The notes: generated by a model not told the origin, from the letters alone. Counted from the stretch's first letter, positions 28,009 to 36,656 are shown. The stretch: 40,844 bases of DNA from Mycobacterium sp. (GCF_008709575.1 NZ_VYIK01000031.1:1-40844); one strand, 5' to 3'. Translations and numbers: made by a program.

Positions 28009-28833
28009 CTAAGGACCCGGCGCAGTCATCTCGTCGTCCATCCGGGCCAGCAGATCGGCCACGAACCGGCGGACCAGCAGCTCGGCGGGCCGGCTGGCGA
28101 GCGCCGGCTTGAGCCAGCGCACCAGGCCCACCCAGGCCGGGCTGTAGATGCGCCGCTTGCGCCGCTCGATGCCCCTGACGAAGGCCCGCGCGCACTGCTG
28201 CACCGAGGTCGTGCGGTTGAGCGGATAGGGCAACCTGGCGACCATCTCGGTGAAGTTGTCCGCGACCAGTGCCGTGTCGATCCACGACATATGCGCCGAG
28301 CCGACGTCGACGCCCAGGTTCGCCACCTCCAACCGCAGCACGTCGGCGAACTGCTCGACCGCGGCCTTGGAGGCGTGGTAGGCGGCCATCCCCGGCGCGG
28401 CGGTGTAGGCGGCCAGCGACGACACGATCAGCACATAACCACGGCGGGCGATCACCGTGGGCAGTGCGGCGCGCACCGTGTGATACACCCCGAGCACGTT
28501 GACGTCGATGAGCCGGCGAAATTCGTCGGGGTCGACCTGCAGCACCGACCCGAAGCTGCCGATCCCGGCATTGGCCACCACGGTGTCGATGCCGCCGAAG
28601 CGGGCGATCGCCTGCTCGGCGGCCGATTGCATGGCCGCCCGGTCCCGCACATCGGCGGTGACGGCCAGGACGCGCTGCTCCGACAACTCGTCGACCAGCC
28701 TCGCCAGCCGCTGCTCGTCGAGATCGGTCAGCACCAATGCGGCGCCTCTGGCGTGCAGGCGACGGGCCAGCTCGGCGCCGATGCCATTGGCGCCGCCGGT
28801 GATCAGCACAACCTGCGAATCGAGGGGAGTCAT
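28009..28833 (-). CDS. Short-chain dehydrogenase/reductase
   Basis: A 274-residue classical SDR (Rv2129c-like). I start at ATG 28833 (MTPLDSQVVLITGG), because the NAD(P)-binding Gly motif TGGANGIGAELARRL begins at residue 12 as in the family; the frame open further upstream adds nothing conserved. The NNAG equivalent reads VANAGIGSFG, the catalytic Ser lies in IVSSLAAYTA, and the Tyr-x3-Lys in YHASKAAVEQF. The C-terminal extension (KRRIYSPAWVGLVRWLKPAL) resembles SDRs that sit on the membrane. The substrate is unknown. It is the last gene of the minus-strand run from uppP, 19 bp after mshC. Confidence 0.93.
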   Translation of the reverse strand: MTPLDSQVVLITGGANGIGAELARRLHARGAALVLTDLDEQRLARLVDELSEQRVLAVTADVRDRAAMQSAAEQAIARFGGIDTVVANAGIGSFGSVLQVDPDEFRRLIDVNVLGVYHTVRAALPTVIARRGYVLIVSSLAAYTAAPGMAAYHASKAAVEQFADVLRLEVANLGVDVGSAHMSWIDTALVADNFTEMVARLPYPLNRTTSVQQCARAFVRGIERRKRRIYSPAWVGLVRWLKPALASRPAELLVRRFVADLLARMDDEMTAPGP

Positions 28834-28852
28834 CACGAAAACCCTACCGCGG

Positions 28853-30091
28853 TCACAGGTCGACTCCGAGCAACGCATCCATCGCGGTTGCCACCGCCGA
28901 CGGCGCGGCCGGGTCGTGGCCGCCGTATTCGAGCGCGTCGGTCGCCCAACCGTCTACCGCGGCCAGCGCTTTGGGCGTGTTGAGGTCGTCGGCCAGGTAG
29001 CCGCGCACCCGGGCGATAGTGTCGGCGGCATCAGGGCCGGCGGGCAGCGCGGTCGCGCTGCGCCAGCGGTGTAACCGCGCGGTGGCCTCGGCGAGCGTTG
29101 CCGCGTCCCAGAACCGGTCGGCGCGGTAGTGGCCCGCCAGCAAACCCAGCCGGATCGCCGACGGCTCGACGCCCTGCCGGCGCAGCGTCGACACCAGCAC
29201 CAGGTTTCCGCGGCTCTTGGACATCTTGTGCCCGTCCCAGCCGATCATCCCGGCGTGCACGTAGTGGCGGGCGAACCGCCGCGTGCCGCTGACGGCTTCG
29301 GCGTGGGCCGCGGTGAACTCGTGATGGGGAAAGATCAGGTCGGTGCCGCCGCCCTGGATGTCCAGGCCCACACCGATACGGCTCAGCGCAATCGCCGCGC
29401 ACTCGACGTGCCAGCCCGGCCGTCCGGCGCCGAACGGCGCCGGCCAGCTGGGCTCATCGGGCCGCGCGGCTCGCCACAGCAGCGCATCGAGCCGGTCGGT
29501 TTTGCCGGGCCGGTCCGGGTCACCGCCCCGCTCGGCGGACAGCGCCAGCATGGTGTCCCGGTCGTAGCCCGATTCGTAGCCGAACTGGCCGGTGGCGTCG
29601 GCGCGGAAATACACGTCGGGGTGCTCGGCGTCGTCGACGATGTAGGCCACCCCGGACGCCAGCATCTTTTCCACCAGCTCCACGACCTCGTCCATGGCCT
29701 CGGTGGCTGCCACGTACTCCTGCGGCGGCAACACCCGCAGTGCGGTCATATCGGTGCAGAACCGCGGGGCCCCGCCGGGCGCGGGGGGGCGCCAGTCCTC
29801 GCCGTCGCGGCTCGCGCGGTCGAACAGCGGGTCGTCGACATCGGTGACGTTCTGCACGTAGTGCACGTCATGGCCCAGGTCCAGCAGCAGCCGGTGGACC
29901 AGGTCGAACGTCAAGTAGGTGGCGGCATGACCCAGATGGGTGGCGTCATAGGGGGTGATGCCGCAGACGTACATGCTGGCGGTGGACCCGGCCGCCACCG
30001 GACGAACCTGCCGGTCCGACGTGTCGTAGAGGCGCAGCTGCGGGCCGCGGCCCGGCAGGACCGGTGGCGGTGACAGGGGCCAGGGCTGCAT
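28853..30091 (-). CDS. mshC: Cysteine:GlcN-Ins ligase of mycothiol synthesis
   Basis: MshC activates cysteine with ATP and joins it to glucosaminyl-inositol, the third enzymatic step to mycothiol, the main mycobacterial thiol. The 412-residue protein starts at ATG 30091 ([16 protein letters not shown]); a much longer open frame upstream is antisense/overlap with cysQ and not used. It is a class I cysteinyl-tRNA-synthetase relative: zinc cysteine in [20 protein letters not shown] with the HIGH-like [26 protein letters not shown], and KMSKSRGN. It lacks the tRNA-binding C-terminal domain of CysS. It is 20 bp downstream of cysQ, which supports joint control of sulfur metabolism. Confidence 0.97.
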   Translation of the reverse strand: MQPWPLSPPPVLPGRGPQLRLYDTSDRQVRPVAAGSTASMYVCGITPYDATHLGHAATYLTFDLVHRLLLDLGHDVHYVQNVTDVDDPLFDRASRDGEDWRPPAPGGAPRFCTDMTALRVLPPQEYVAATEAMDEVVELVEKMLASGVAYIVDDAEHPDVYFRADATGQFGYESGYDRDTMLALSAERGGDPDRPGKTDRLDALLWRAARPDEPSWPAPFGAGRPGWHVECAAIALSRIGVGLDIQGGGTDLIFPHHEFTAAHAEAVSGTRRFARHYVHAGMIGWDGHKMSKSRGNLVLVSTLRRQGVEPSAIRLGLLAGHYRADRFWDAATLAEATARLHRWRSATALPAGPDAADTIARVRGYLADDLNTPKALAAVDGWATDALEYGGHDPAAPSAVATAMDALLGVDL

Positions 30092-30111
30092 ACGTCGACT
30101 GTAGAGCCGGT

Positions 30112-30879
30112 CTAGACGGCCACCCGGATGGCACCCAGCAGCACGCCGGCCAGCTCGCGGCGGCACATCAGGAAATCGGGCAGATAAGGATCCGGGCGGT
30201 TGTAGACCAGCTCGGAACCGTCCAGCCGGGACGCGTGCATGCCTGCCGCCATCAGCACGCCGGCCGGCGCGGCCGAATCCCACTCCCACTGCCCTCCGGC
30301 ATGGATGTAGGCGTCGGCATCGCCGCGCACCACCGACATCGCTTTGGCGCCGGCCGATCCGATCCGCACGAACTCGATGTCGAGCCGCTCGACCAACCGG
30401 TACAACACCGCCGGCGGGCGGTGGGCGCTGGCGGTGATCCGGATCGGCCCGGAATGCACCGACGCGACCGCGCGCACGGTGTCGCTGCGGTACACCTCCC
30501 CCGTCGCGGGCAACGCGACGGCGGCATCGGTGATAGCGCCGTGCGGGCCGCCGTCGCGCCGCCACAACGCCACGTGCACGGCCCAGTCGTCGCGGCCGGG
30601 TGTGGAGAACTCGTGGGTGCCGTCCACCGGGTCGACGATCCACACCCGCTCGGCGGTCAACCGGTCCAGGTCGTCGTAGGCCTCCTCGGAGAGCACGGCG
30701 TCGCCGGGCCGCTCGGCGCCCAGCCGCTGCAGCAACAGCGCGTTGGCCCGGCTGTCGCCCGCCCGGCCCAGCAGCCAGGGGTCGTCGAAGCCCAGCCGGT
30801 CCCGGATCGCCAGCAGCAGCCTTCCCGCGTCGACGGCCAGGTCGGCGGCCAATGCCGCGTCCGTCAGATCTGGGCTCAC
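30112..30879 (-). CDS. cysQ: 3'-phosphoadenosine 5'-phosphate (PAP) phosphatase
   Basis: CysQ dephosphorylates PAP (and PAPS) to AMP, clearing an inhibitor made during sulfate assimilation and sulfation; the mycobacterial enzyme belongs to the inositol-monophosphatase/FBPase metal-dependent family. The 255-residue sequence shows [11 protein letters not shown] (metal Glu), [20 protein letters not shown] (the DPxDGT motif at about 82-87) and [20 protein letters not shown] (WDxAAP motif). The start is GTG 30879, without a strong ribosome site. A tandem decamer GAGTATTGCC occurs twice at 30886-30905, just upstream. It lies between the SCO1664-type gene and mshC in the minus-strand operon. Confidence 0.95.
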   Translation of the reverse strand: MSPDLTDAALAADLAVDAGRLLLAIRDRLGFDDPWLLGRAGDSRANALLLQRLGAERPGDAVLSEEAYDDLDRLTAERVWIVDPVDGTHEFSTPGRDDWAVHVALWRRDGGPHGAITDAAVALPATGEVYRSDTVRAVASVHSGPIRITASAHRPPAVLYRLVERLDIEFVRIGSAGAKAMSVVRGDADAYIHAGGQWEWDSAAPAGVLMAAGMHASRLDGSELVYNRPDPYLPDFLMCRRELAGVLLGAIRVAV

Positions 30880-30912
30880 CTGATTGAGTATTGCCGAGTA
30901 TTGCCGAGACCG

Positions 30913-31743
30913 TCAGAACGCGGGCCAGGGAATCGGCCGAGGCCGGTCCGGACTGGGCATCACCGGGTTGTCCAGCAGCGCGCGCCCGCGGGCACGCAGT
31001 GCCGCGATCTCCACGGCGCTGATGTGGCCGGTCAGCGCCTCGGCGAGCGGGCCGTCCAACGCATCGACGAGCCGGGCCACCACATCCAGTGTTTCGTCGT
31101 CGACCGGCTTGCCGGCCCAGCCCCACAGCACGGTGCGCAGCTTGTCCTGAGCGTGCAGACACACACCGTGGTCGACGCCGTAGACCCGACCGTCGACGCC
31201 GGCCAGGATATGGCCGCCCTTGCGGTCGGCGTTGTTGATCAGCACGTCGAACACCGCCATCCGCCACAGCCTGGCGTCGTCGGCGTGCATCAACATGACC
31301 TCGCAGCCGGCATAGTCGTAGGCCCGCAGCACGGGTAGATAACCCGGCGGGGGCTTGGCGACAGGGAACACGTCGACGAGGTCGGGGTCGGCGCGCGCGT
31401 CGTCAGGCCCGGCTTGTGGGCCGATCATGTCACCCGGTTGATCCACCCACTGCTGCAGCATGCCGCGACCCGCCGGACCGTCGCGAATGATCGTGTAGGG
31501 CACGATATTCCAGCCCAGCTGCGCCGACACCAGATATGCGCCCAACTCGCGGCCGGCCAATGTGCCCTCGGGAAAGTCCCACAGCGGCTGTTCGCCGGCG
31601 ATCGGCTTGTACACACAGTGCACACTGCGTCGGTCAAGCGTTGACTCGCACAGATACGTCGCGTTGCTCGCCGAGCGTATCCGCCCAAGAATAGTCAGCT
31701 CGCCGCGCCGCAACACCGCACGATCGTCAATCCTCGAGGTCAT
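30913..31743 (-). CDS. SCO1664-family protein, kinase-like (PI3/4-kinase/HipA-type fold)
   Basis: A 276-residue member of a conserved actinobacterial family (Rv2133c-like) with no proven activity. The sequence suggests a small-molecule or protein kinase of the PI3/4K- or HipA-like class. It has a possible ATP-lysine strand [20 protein letters not shown], a catalytic-loop-like motif [15 protein letters not shown] at about 185-199, and a metal-binding GVDHGVCLH at about 207-215 (D-H-G in place of D-F-G). The start overlaps the DUF3090 3' end by 17 bases, and cysQ follows after 33 bp. It is always found beside DUF3090 and a histidine phosphatase as far as I know, so the three may form one unit. 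Kinase activity is inference. Confidence 0.85.
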   Translation of the reverse strand: MTSRIDDRAVLRRGELTILGRIRSASNATYLCESTLDRRSVHCVYKPIAGEQPLWDFPEGTLAGRELGAYLVSAQLGWNIVPYTIIRDGPAGRGMLQQWVDQPGDMIGPQAGPDDARADPDLVDVFPVAKPPPGYLPVLRAYDYAGCEVMLMHADDARLWRMAVFDVLINNADRKGGHILAGVDGRVYGVDHGVCLHAQDKLRTVLWGWAGKPVDDETLDVVARLVDALDGPLAEALTGHISAVEIAALRARGRALLDNPVMPSPDRPRPIPWPAF

Positions 31744-32314
31744 CGTCGGATCCGAGCGCCGCGCTGCGCCGGTAGCCGTTGGTGCGCGCGCAGATGTGAC
31801 CGTCGGGGTCCAGCGGTTCGTCGCACAGCGGGCAGGGCGGACGTCCCGCCGAGATGACGCGGTAGGAGCGGGTCGCGAACTGCCGTGCCGACTCCGGTGT
31901 CAGAAACACCCGCACCGCGTCGGGTCCCTCGTCGGTGTCGTCAAGCACTACCGACGCGTCGAATTCGGTGTCGGTGACGGCCAGCAGTTCGACCACCACG
32001 GTCTGGGCCTCGGAATCCCAGCCCAGGCCCATGGTGCCGACCCGAAACTCGGCGTCGACCGGCGTGATCAGCGGGCTGAGGTCCTCGACCTCGGTGGTCT
32101 CCGGCGGAACCGGCGTGCCGAATCGGCGGTTCACCTCGTGCAGCAACGCGCCGATGCGCTCGGCGAGCACTGCCACCTGCTGCTTTTCCAGCACCACCGA
32201 CACCACCCGGGAATCGTGCACGGCCTGCAGGTAGAAGGTGCGGTTTCCGGGCTGGCCAACAGTCCCGGCGACGAAGCGGTCGGGTGTCCGGAAGACGTGG
32301 ATTGCGCGAGGCAT
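31727..32314 (-). CDS. DUF3090 family protein with C-terminal zinc-ribbon-like knuckle
   Basis: A 195-residue DUF3090 protein (Rv2134c-like). The start ATG 32314 (MPRAIHVFRTPDRFVAGTVG) has a GGAGA ribosome site seven bases upstream. The body is beta-rich (GNRTFYLQAVHDSRVVSVVL, FRVGTMGLGWDSEAQTVVVE). Near the C-terminus CPLCDEPLDPDGHIC, a C-x2-C-x10-C pattern followed by ARTNGYRR, looks like a metal-binding knuckle with three cysteines and a histidine. Function unknown; it is genetically tied to the phosphatase before it and overlaps the SCO1664-type gene after it by 17 bases, implying coupled translation. Confidence 0.9.
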   Translation of the reverse strand: MPRAIHVFRTPDRFVAGTVGQPGNRTFYLQAVHDSRVVSVVLEKQQVAVLAERIGALLHEVNRRFGTPVPPETTEVEDLSPLITPVDAEFRVGTMGLGWDSEAQTVVVELLAVTDTEFDASVVLDDTDEGPDAVRVFLTPESARQFATRSYRVISAGRPPCPLCDEPLDPDGHICARTNGYRRSAALGSDDDLED

Positions 32315-32379
32315 GGTATCTCCAAAGTACCGGCTACTGCCGCTGCGGCGTACTGGCTTAGCGGTCCCCTGTCGCTCAC

Positions 32380-33081
32380 TCAGTCAGTGGACCCGCCGAC
32401 CATCGCATCGCCGGACGGCGCGGCATTTGGCTCACCGTCGGCCGACGGAGCGGCCGTCAGCGCCGACGTCAGCCGCTCACCGGTGTGGTTGACGTGCAGC
32501 ACAAATGGGCGCACTGCAGTATAGCGGATCACGCTCATCGAAGCCGGGTCGGCAATAAGCCGCTGAAAGCCATCCAGGTGCAGGCCCAACGCGTCGGCGA
32601 CAACCGATTTGATGACGTCGCCGTGGGTGCAGGCCAGCCACAGCACGTCGGCGCCGTGCTGGTCGGCCAGCCGCCGGTCGTGATCGCGGACGGCGGCCAC
32701 CGCGCGCGCCTGCACCTGCGCCAACCCCTCACCACCCGGAAACACCGCCGCGCTGGGATGCGCCTGGACCACCGCCCACAACGGCTCCTTAGCCAGGTCG
32801 GCGATCCTGCGACCGGTCCAGTCGCCGTAGTCCACCTCGGCCAGCCGCTCGTCGGCGAACGGCTGCAGCCCCAACGCGGTGGCCAGCGGTTCGATCGTGC
32901 GCCGACACCGTAGCAGCGGTGAGTGCACCACCGCCTGGATCGGCAGGTCGCCGAGGCGCCCGATCAGGTCCGCGGCTTGCCGGCGACCCTGGTCGTCGAG
33001 GTCGACTCCACCTGTACGACCGGCCAAGATCTGGGCGGCGTTGGAGACCGACCGCCCGTGCCGCAACAGGATGACGGTCAT
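32380..33081 (-). CDS. Histidine phosphatase (phosphoglycerate-mutase superfamily)
   Basis: A 233-residue histidine phosphatase (Rv2135c-like). The phosphohistidine motif LLRHGRS is at residues 5-11; further catalytic residues are in VVHSPLLRCRRTIEP (second Arg), FADERLAEVDYGDWTG (acid) and WLACTHGDVIKSVV (second His). The substrate is unknown, and the family includes enzymes that are not mutases. The last 20 or so residues are a low-complexity Ala/Ser/Gly tail. The ATG at 33081 directly follows the TAA of a MIRU-encoded mini-ORF (TAAATG), so its translation is probably coupled to the repeat tract and through it to uppP. Confidence 0.93.
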   Translation of the reverse strand: MTVILLRHGRSVSNAAQILAGRTGGVDLDDQGRRQAADLIGRLGDLPIQAVVHSPLLRCRRTIEPLATALGLQPFADERLAEVDYGDWTGRRIADLAKEPLWAVVQAHPSAAVFPGGEGLAQVQARAVAAVRDHDRRLADQHGADVLWLACTHGDVIKSVVADALGLHLDGFQRLIADPASMSVIRYTAVRPFVLHVNHTGERLTSALTAAPSADGEPNAAPSGDAMVGGSTD

Positions 33082-33174
33082 TTACGCCGCTTTCGCCCGG
33101 ACGTCGTCACTGGCGGCATTGTCGCGCCGCTCCTCCTCATCGCTTCGCTCTGCATCGTCGCCGGCGCAGCTCAT
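33082..33174 (-). CDS. MIRU mini-ORF 3 (30 codons)
   Basis: The third mini-ORF reads [18 protein letters not shown] and runs 12 residues past the repeat, ending in VRAKAA and TAA. That stop directly precedes the ATG of the histidine phosphatase. Its ATG overlaps the stop of mini-ORF 2 (ATGA). It is likely to be translated only as a bridge; a peptide role is not expected. Confidence 0.55.
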   Translation of the reverse strand: MSCAGDDAERSDEEERRDNAASDDVRAKAA

Positions 33175-33227
33175 CGGCGCCGCTCCTCCTCATCGCTTCG
33201 CTCTGCATCGTCGCCGGCGCGGGTCAT
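33171..33227 (-). CDS. MIRU mini-ORF 2 (18 codons)
   Basis: The middle repeat encodes [18 protein letters not shown] and stop. Its ATG overlaps the stop of mini-ORF 1, and its stop overlaps the ATG of mini-ORF 3, each as ATGA. The 53-bp period equals 18 codons minus one base, which is what lets each copy restart in a new frame. Confidence 0.5.
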   Translation of the reverse strand: MTRAGDDAERSDEEERRR

Positions 33228-33280
33228 CGGCGCCGCTCCTCCTCATCGCTTCGCTCTGCATCGTCGCCGGCGCGGGTCAT
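33224..33280 (-). CDS. MIRU mini-ORF 1 (18 codons)
   Basis: The first repeat in the direction of transcription encodes [18 protein letters not shown]. Its ATG overlaps the uppP stop codon as ATGA (33277-33280). Its stop overlaps the next mini-ORF. The internal GATGAGGAGGAGCGG supplies a perfect ribosome site (GGAGGAG) ahead of each following ATG. Confidence 0.5.
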   Translation of the reverse strand: MTRAGDDAERSDEEERRR

Positions 33281-34125
33281 CCCGGGCTCAGCGCCCCGGT
33301 CGCCAGCAGGATCAAAACCCCGGTCCCGGCGATTACCCGGTAGCCGACAAACCAGTACATCCGATGATGCAGCAGAAACCGCAGCAACCACGCCACCGCC
33401 GCCCAGCCCACCGCCAACGCGATCACGGCGGCAACTATCAGTTGCGGGCCCGTCGCGCTCATCCCCGCATCGACCGGGTGCAACGCGTCGGGCAGCGAAA
33501 ACAACCCCGACGCGGCCACCGCCGGAATGGCCAGCAGGAACCCGAACCGGGCGGCCAGCTCGCGATCGAGCCCGATGAGCAGGCCGGCGCTGATCGTGGC
33601 TCCGGAGCGTGAGACGCCGGGAACCAACGCCAGGGTCTGGGCAATCCCCACGACGACGGCGTCGTGCCAGGTTAGTTGGTCGAGGTGGCGGTTCTGCCGG
33701 CCCAGGTACTCCGCAGCCGCGATCACCGCCGAAAACACCACCAGCGCGGTGCCCACCACCCAGAGATTGCGTGCCCCGGTGCGGATCTGTTCGGTAAGCA
33801 GCAAACCCAGCATGCTGATCGGGATCGTCCCGATGATGACATACCAGCCCAGCCGGTAGTCCACGGTGCGATGCGCGGCGACGACCAACCCGAGCAGCCA
33901 CGCCGTGGCGATGCGCCCGATATCGCGCGCGAAGTAGACCACGATGGCGAGCTCGGTGCCCAGCTGGGTCACCGCGGTGAACGAGGCGCCGGCGTCATGG
34001 CCGAACACGAGCTTGGAGACGATCGCCAAGTGGCCCGACGACGACACCGGCAGGAATTCGGTCAGGCCCTGCACCGCGGCCAATACGACGACCTGCCACC
34101 AAGACATCACCGGTGCCGCAGTCAC
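33277..34125 (-). CDS. uppP: Undecaprenyl-diphosphate phosphatase
   Basis: UppP (BacA) dephosphorylates the polyprenyl diphosphate released in cell-wall synthesis, recycling the lipid carrier; it acts in the plasma membrane, and overproduction in bacteria can give bacitracin tolerance. The 282-residue protein has the two family signatures: [16 protein letters not shown] at about residues 20-35 (catalytic Glu and Ser-rich loop) and [20 protein letters not shown] at about 165-185 (PGxSRSG). About eight hydrophobic segments. The start is GTG 34125; an alternative is ATG 34107 (MSWWQVVV). The stop lies within a MIRU copy. It is the first gene of the minus-strand operon that leads to mshC and the SDR. 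Confidence 0.97.
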   Translation of the reverse strand: MTAAPVMSWWQVVVLAAVQGLTEFLPVSSSGHLAIVSKLVFGHDAGASFTAVTQLGTELAIVVYFARDIGRIATAWLLGLVVAAHRTVDYRLGWYVIIGTIPISMLGLLLTEQIRTGARNLWVVGTALVVFSAVIAAAEYLGRQNRHLDQLTWHDAVVVGIAQTLALVPGVSRSGATISAGLLIGLDRELAARFGFLLAIPAVAASGLFSLPDALHPVDAGMSATGPQLIVAAVIALAVGWAAVAWLLRFLLHHRMYWFVGYRVIAGTGVLILLATGALSPG

Positions 34126-34269
34126 GACGATGACCGTACCGGCACCCGACTGCGGGGTGGGTGGTGGTGGCCCGGCGCGAGTGCGTTCCTGTCTGGGGGT
34201 CGGGTCACTCGTCTCGACGTTTGGGTGTAGCGGTGCGCGTGCGGGTCTATTCGTGCTTTGCTCGGTAGC

Positions 34270-35040
34270 GTTCGGGGTGGTGGTAGTTCGGCTAGGTCGT
34301 TGTCGCAGTGGCAGGCCAGGGTGAGGTTGTCGGCAAGTCGATAATCTGCCCGCATTCCATTACGGGATGATTTCTGCACGTGCGTGACTTCGAGTTTGGT
34401 CCTGCCACGAGTGCGGTAAACCTGGCCAAACACGGCATCGACTTCGACGCTGCACAGTCCATTCGGTCGGATCCGCGCCTGGATCACACCGCAGCGGTGT
34501 CGAGATTGCGTCTAGGGTCGTGAATCTGGGGGCAGGCGCAGCCCTGGATGCAATCTCAATACCGTTCGGCCTACCGACTGCGCTGATGAGGCGATTTTCG
34601 CCTCTGCGACGCGTTCCCCGGAACCGCCAGGGCTGATCCCGCGGGGTGTGCCACCGCGCGCGTCGTATGAGGGCCGACTCGTGTTCTGTCGGGGCTTGTC
34701 CATCGGGAAGGCCCTCGTCTGCGCAGTCGCGGCCCGACCAGTTCTGGCCGGTCAGCGTCATCCGCGCGGCCAGTTACCGGGCGTCACGCAGCCGGCGGCG
34801 CGCATCAGCACAGCTGATCCGCAGCCAGTCGGCGACGACCGACCGGGCCACCGATATCGGCGCGATCCTCCTCGGCCAGCCCGGCGATCAACTCGTGACC
34901 GGTCACGCTCTGGTCTCTAGCTGCGCCAGCGCGCGCAGCCGCACCGCCGGGTCGCAGGCGGCCCAATCGAGCGCGTCGAGGGCCGCCACCGCCACATCGA
35001 GCGCATCAAGAGCGGCCACCACCCCCGACGGCGCCACCAT
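34270..35040 (-). pseudogene. Decayed DUF222-HNH endonuclease (13E12-type) gene
   Basis: This minus-strand stretch holds pieces of a DUF222-HNH protein in different frames. From ATG 35040: VVAALDALDVAVAALDALDW and LRALAQLET (DUF222 N-terminus). After a frameshift near 34913: VTGHELIAGLAEEDRADIGG. After another near 34850: VADWLRISCADARRRLRDAR, then a stop and LAARMTLTGQNW. Farther down, near 34430-34300, [16 protein letters not shown] and [14 protein letters not shown] resemble an HNH motif. With at least two frameshifts, an in-frame stop and internal loss it cannot be functional. The family is repeated and mobile-like in mycobacteria (REP13E12 in M. tuberculosis). The exact right boundary is uncertain. 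Confidence 0.65.
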
Positions 35041-35171
35041 CCACTGGCGCCGAAAATCGGGCGGTGTCTGCGGTCTGTGAACGTTCGAGCCAGCCGACGG
35101 TACCGCAACGACAACCGTGACCCGCAAACTCCACCAGGCGCAAGCGCACCAGCCCCCAGGGTGAACAGGCT

Positions 35172-35480
35172 CTACTGCAACGCCAGCGCCACCAAGTCCC
35201 GCACGGCCGCAGCCAGGCTGCGTTCGTCGCCGACATCGATGTCGACCACACTGCGGCGCTCGGTCGCCACCACATCCTCGGCCTGCGGGACCGGTCCGCT
35301 CAGCCGGGTCCGATACACCTCAACGAGCAGCCACTGACCTTCGATACGGAACGCGAAACTGCGCCCATCGCCGACCCGGCCGAACCCACTGGCGAGCACC
35401 GCGCCCCCGAAAACGCCGGTCCACATGTCCTCGATGGCGAAATCGGGAACAGTCCGCTGGTGGCCTTCGGCGAGCGTCAT
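35172..35480 (-). CDS. Conserved hypothetical protein (Rv2137c-like)
   Basis: A 102-residue protein of unknown function, beginning MTLAEGHQRTVPDFAIEDMW. It is predicted cytosolic with mixed alpha/beta content (RSFAFRIEGQWLLVEVYRTR, then an acidic stretch and the helix ERSLAAAVRDLVALALQ). It matches the position of Rv2137c in M. tuberculosis and, from memory, is shorter than that protein (about 137 residues), so either the start differs or the C-terminus is lost; the decayed 13E12 region begins about 130 bp beyond its stop. It is divergent from lppL; 78 bp separate the starts and probably hold both promoters. No family motif is recognised. Confidence 0.7.
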   Translation of the reverse strand: MTLAEGHQRTVPDFAIEDMWTGVFGGAVLASGFGRVGDGRSFAFRIEGQWLLVEVYRTRLSGPVPQAEDVVATERRSVVDIDVGDERSLAAAVRDLVALALQ

Positions 35481-35558
35481 GCGGTGACCCTACCTCGGTC
35501 CGGCCGCGGCGCCGGCACAATCGGGCCGCGTCGCACCCGACAACCTTGCCTACAATCG

Positions 35559-36656
35559 ATGCCCAATCCGACCCTGCGCTGCATAGCCGAAAGATTCCCT
35601 TTGCCGCCAACCGCCGAACTCGCGCAACTGCCAGCTCACCGGCGTGTCGCTGGTTTGCTGCTTGTGCTGGCGGTGGTCACGGCATGTGCCTCGACCACAC
35701 CGCGGAACTCACCACCGAGCGTCCAGCCCGCACAGCCGGCCGATTCGCCGCCGGTTTCAGGCCCACCGGCCGGCGTGGTGCACCCGCTGAGCGGGCGCCC
35801 GCAGGCGGCGATCTTCGATCGCCGCACCGCTGCGCTGGCGGTACTGGTTCCCGGAGCGAACCCGGCGGCGCCCCCGAACCTGGCGGTGCTAAGTGGCGGG
35901 CAACCGTCGCCGCGCATCATCGCCCTGCCCGGACCGGCGAGCGCGCTGGCCGGTGACGACGCCGGCACCGCCTACCTGTCCACCCGCGGCGGCTACTTCG
36001 CCGTGGATCTGTCCGACGGCCACCTCGCCCGTGTCGGGGTCGACGAAGCGCCGAACACCGCGTTCACCGCGATCACCCGGCGCGGCGACGCCGCCATTGT
36101 GCTGGGCGCCGGCGACGGCACGGTGTACCTGCTCGCCCCCGGTGCTGCCCCTGCCCGGACGAAGACCGACTTCGCGGTCGATGTCCTCTCGACGCAGGGA
36201 AATACCGTGGTGGCCTTGGACCGCGCGCAGACCTCGCTGACCACGATCGGCGCCGACGGCAAAGTCGGACAGACCCTGCGCGCCGGCCTGGGTGCCACCA
36301 CGATGGCTGCCGATCCGGCGGGCCGCGTCCTGGTCGTCGACACCCGCGGCGGCGAACTGCTGGTGTATGGACTGGATGCCAGGGCGAGCGCGCTGATCCT
36401 GCGCCAGGCCTACCCGGTGCGGCAGGCCCCCTACGGCCTGGCCGGGTCGAAACGGTTGGTCTGGGTGTCGCAAACCGCCGCCAATAGGGTGATTGGTTAC
36501 GATCTCAGCACCGGAATCCCCGTGGAAAAGGTACGGTACCCAACCGTGCGGCAACCCAACACGCTGGCCGTCGACGAGATCTCCGACACGCTGTACGTGG
36601 TGTCGGGTTGCGGCGCGGGCGTCCAGGTGATCGAACACGCGGCGGGTCGGCGTTGA
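35559..36656 (+). CDS. lppL: Putative lipoprotein LppL, beta-propeller-like
   Basis: A 365-residue predicted lipoprotein (Rv2138-like). From ATG 35559 the basic N-region is long (about 28 residues) before VAGLLLVLAVVTACAS; the lipobox VVTAC puts the acylated Cys at about residue 43. A TTG at 35601 would give a more ordinary signal length, so the start is uncertain. After a Pro-rich linker (45-70) the body has recurring strand units resembling a beta-propeller, for example TTIGADGKVGQTLRAGLGAT, GRVLVVDTRGGELLVYGLDA, LVWVSQTAANRVIGYDLSTG and DTLYVVSGCGAGVQVIEHAA. Function unknown, anchored outside the membrane. The stop overlaps the TTG start of the next gene. Confidence 0.88.
   Translation: MPNPTLRCIAERFPLPPTAELAQLPAHRRVAGLLLVLAVVTACASTTPRNSPPSVQPAQPADSPPVSGPPAGVVHPLSGRPQAAIFDRRTAALAVLVPGANPAAPPNLAVLSGGQPSPRIIALPGPASALAGDDAGTAYLSTRGGYFAVDLSDGHLARVGVDEAPNTAFTAITRRGDAAIVLGAGDGTVYLLAPGAAPARTKTDFAVDVLSTQGNTVVALDRAQTSLTTIGADGKVGQTLRAGLGATTMAADPAGRVLVVDTRGGELLVYGLDARASALILRQAYPVRQAPYGLAGSKRLVWVSQTAANRVIGYDLSTGIPVEKVRYPTVRQPNTLAVDEISDTLYVVSGCGAGVQVIEHAAGRR

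Larger units (their letters stand above)
33124..33280 (-). repeat. Three tandem MIRU-type repeats, 53-bp period
   Basis: Three nearly identical copies begin (plus-strand reading) with GCGCCGCTCCTCCTCATCGC at 33124, 33177 and 33230, the last ending at 33280. They strongly resemble the mycobacterial interspersed repetitive units of M. tuberculosis. The first copy by coordinate has CAGCTCAT where the others have CGGGTCAT. The tract lies between uppP and the histidine phosphatase and is oriented with them. It includes the uppP stop codon. Copy number in such loci often varies among strains. Confidence 0.92.

Noticed and set aside
30092..31267. N-terminal extension of mshC to about 804 residues
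   Set aside because: The extension overlaps cysQ out of frame and is Arg/Gly-rich low-complexity; [10 protein letters not shown] at 30091 is the family start.
33224..33901. Minus-strand frame of 225 codons overlapping uppP
   Set aside because: Shadow of uppP in another frame; only its last 18 codons, starting at 33280 within the MIRU repeat, are plausible as a mini-ORF.
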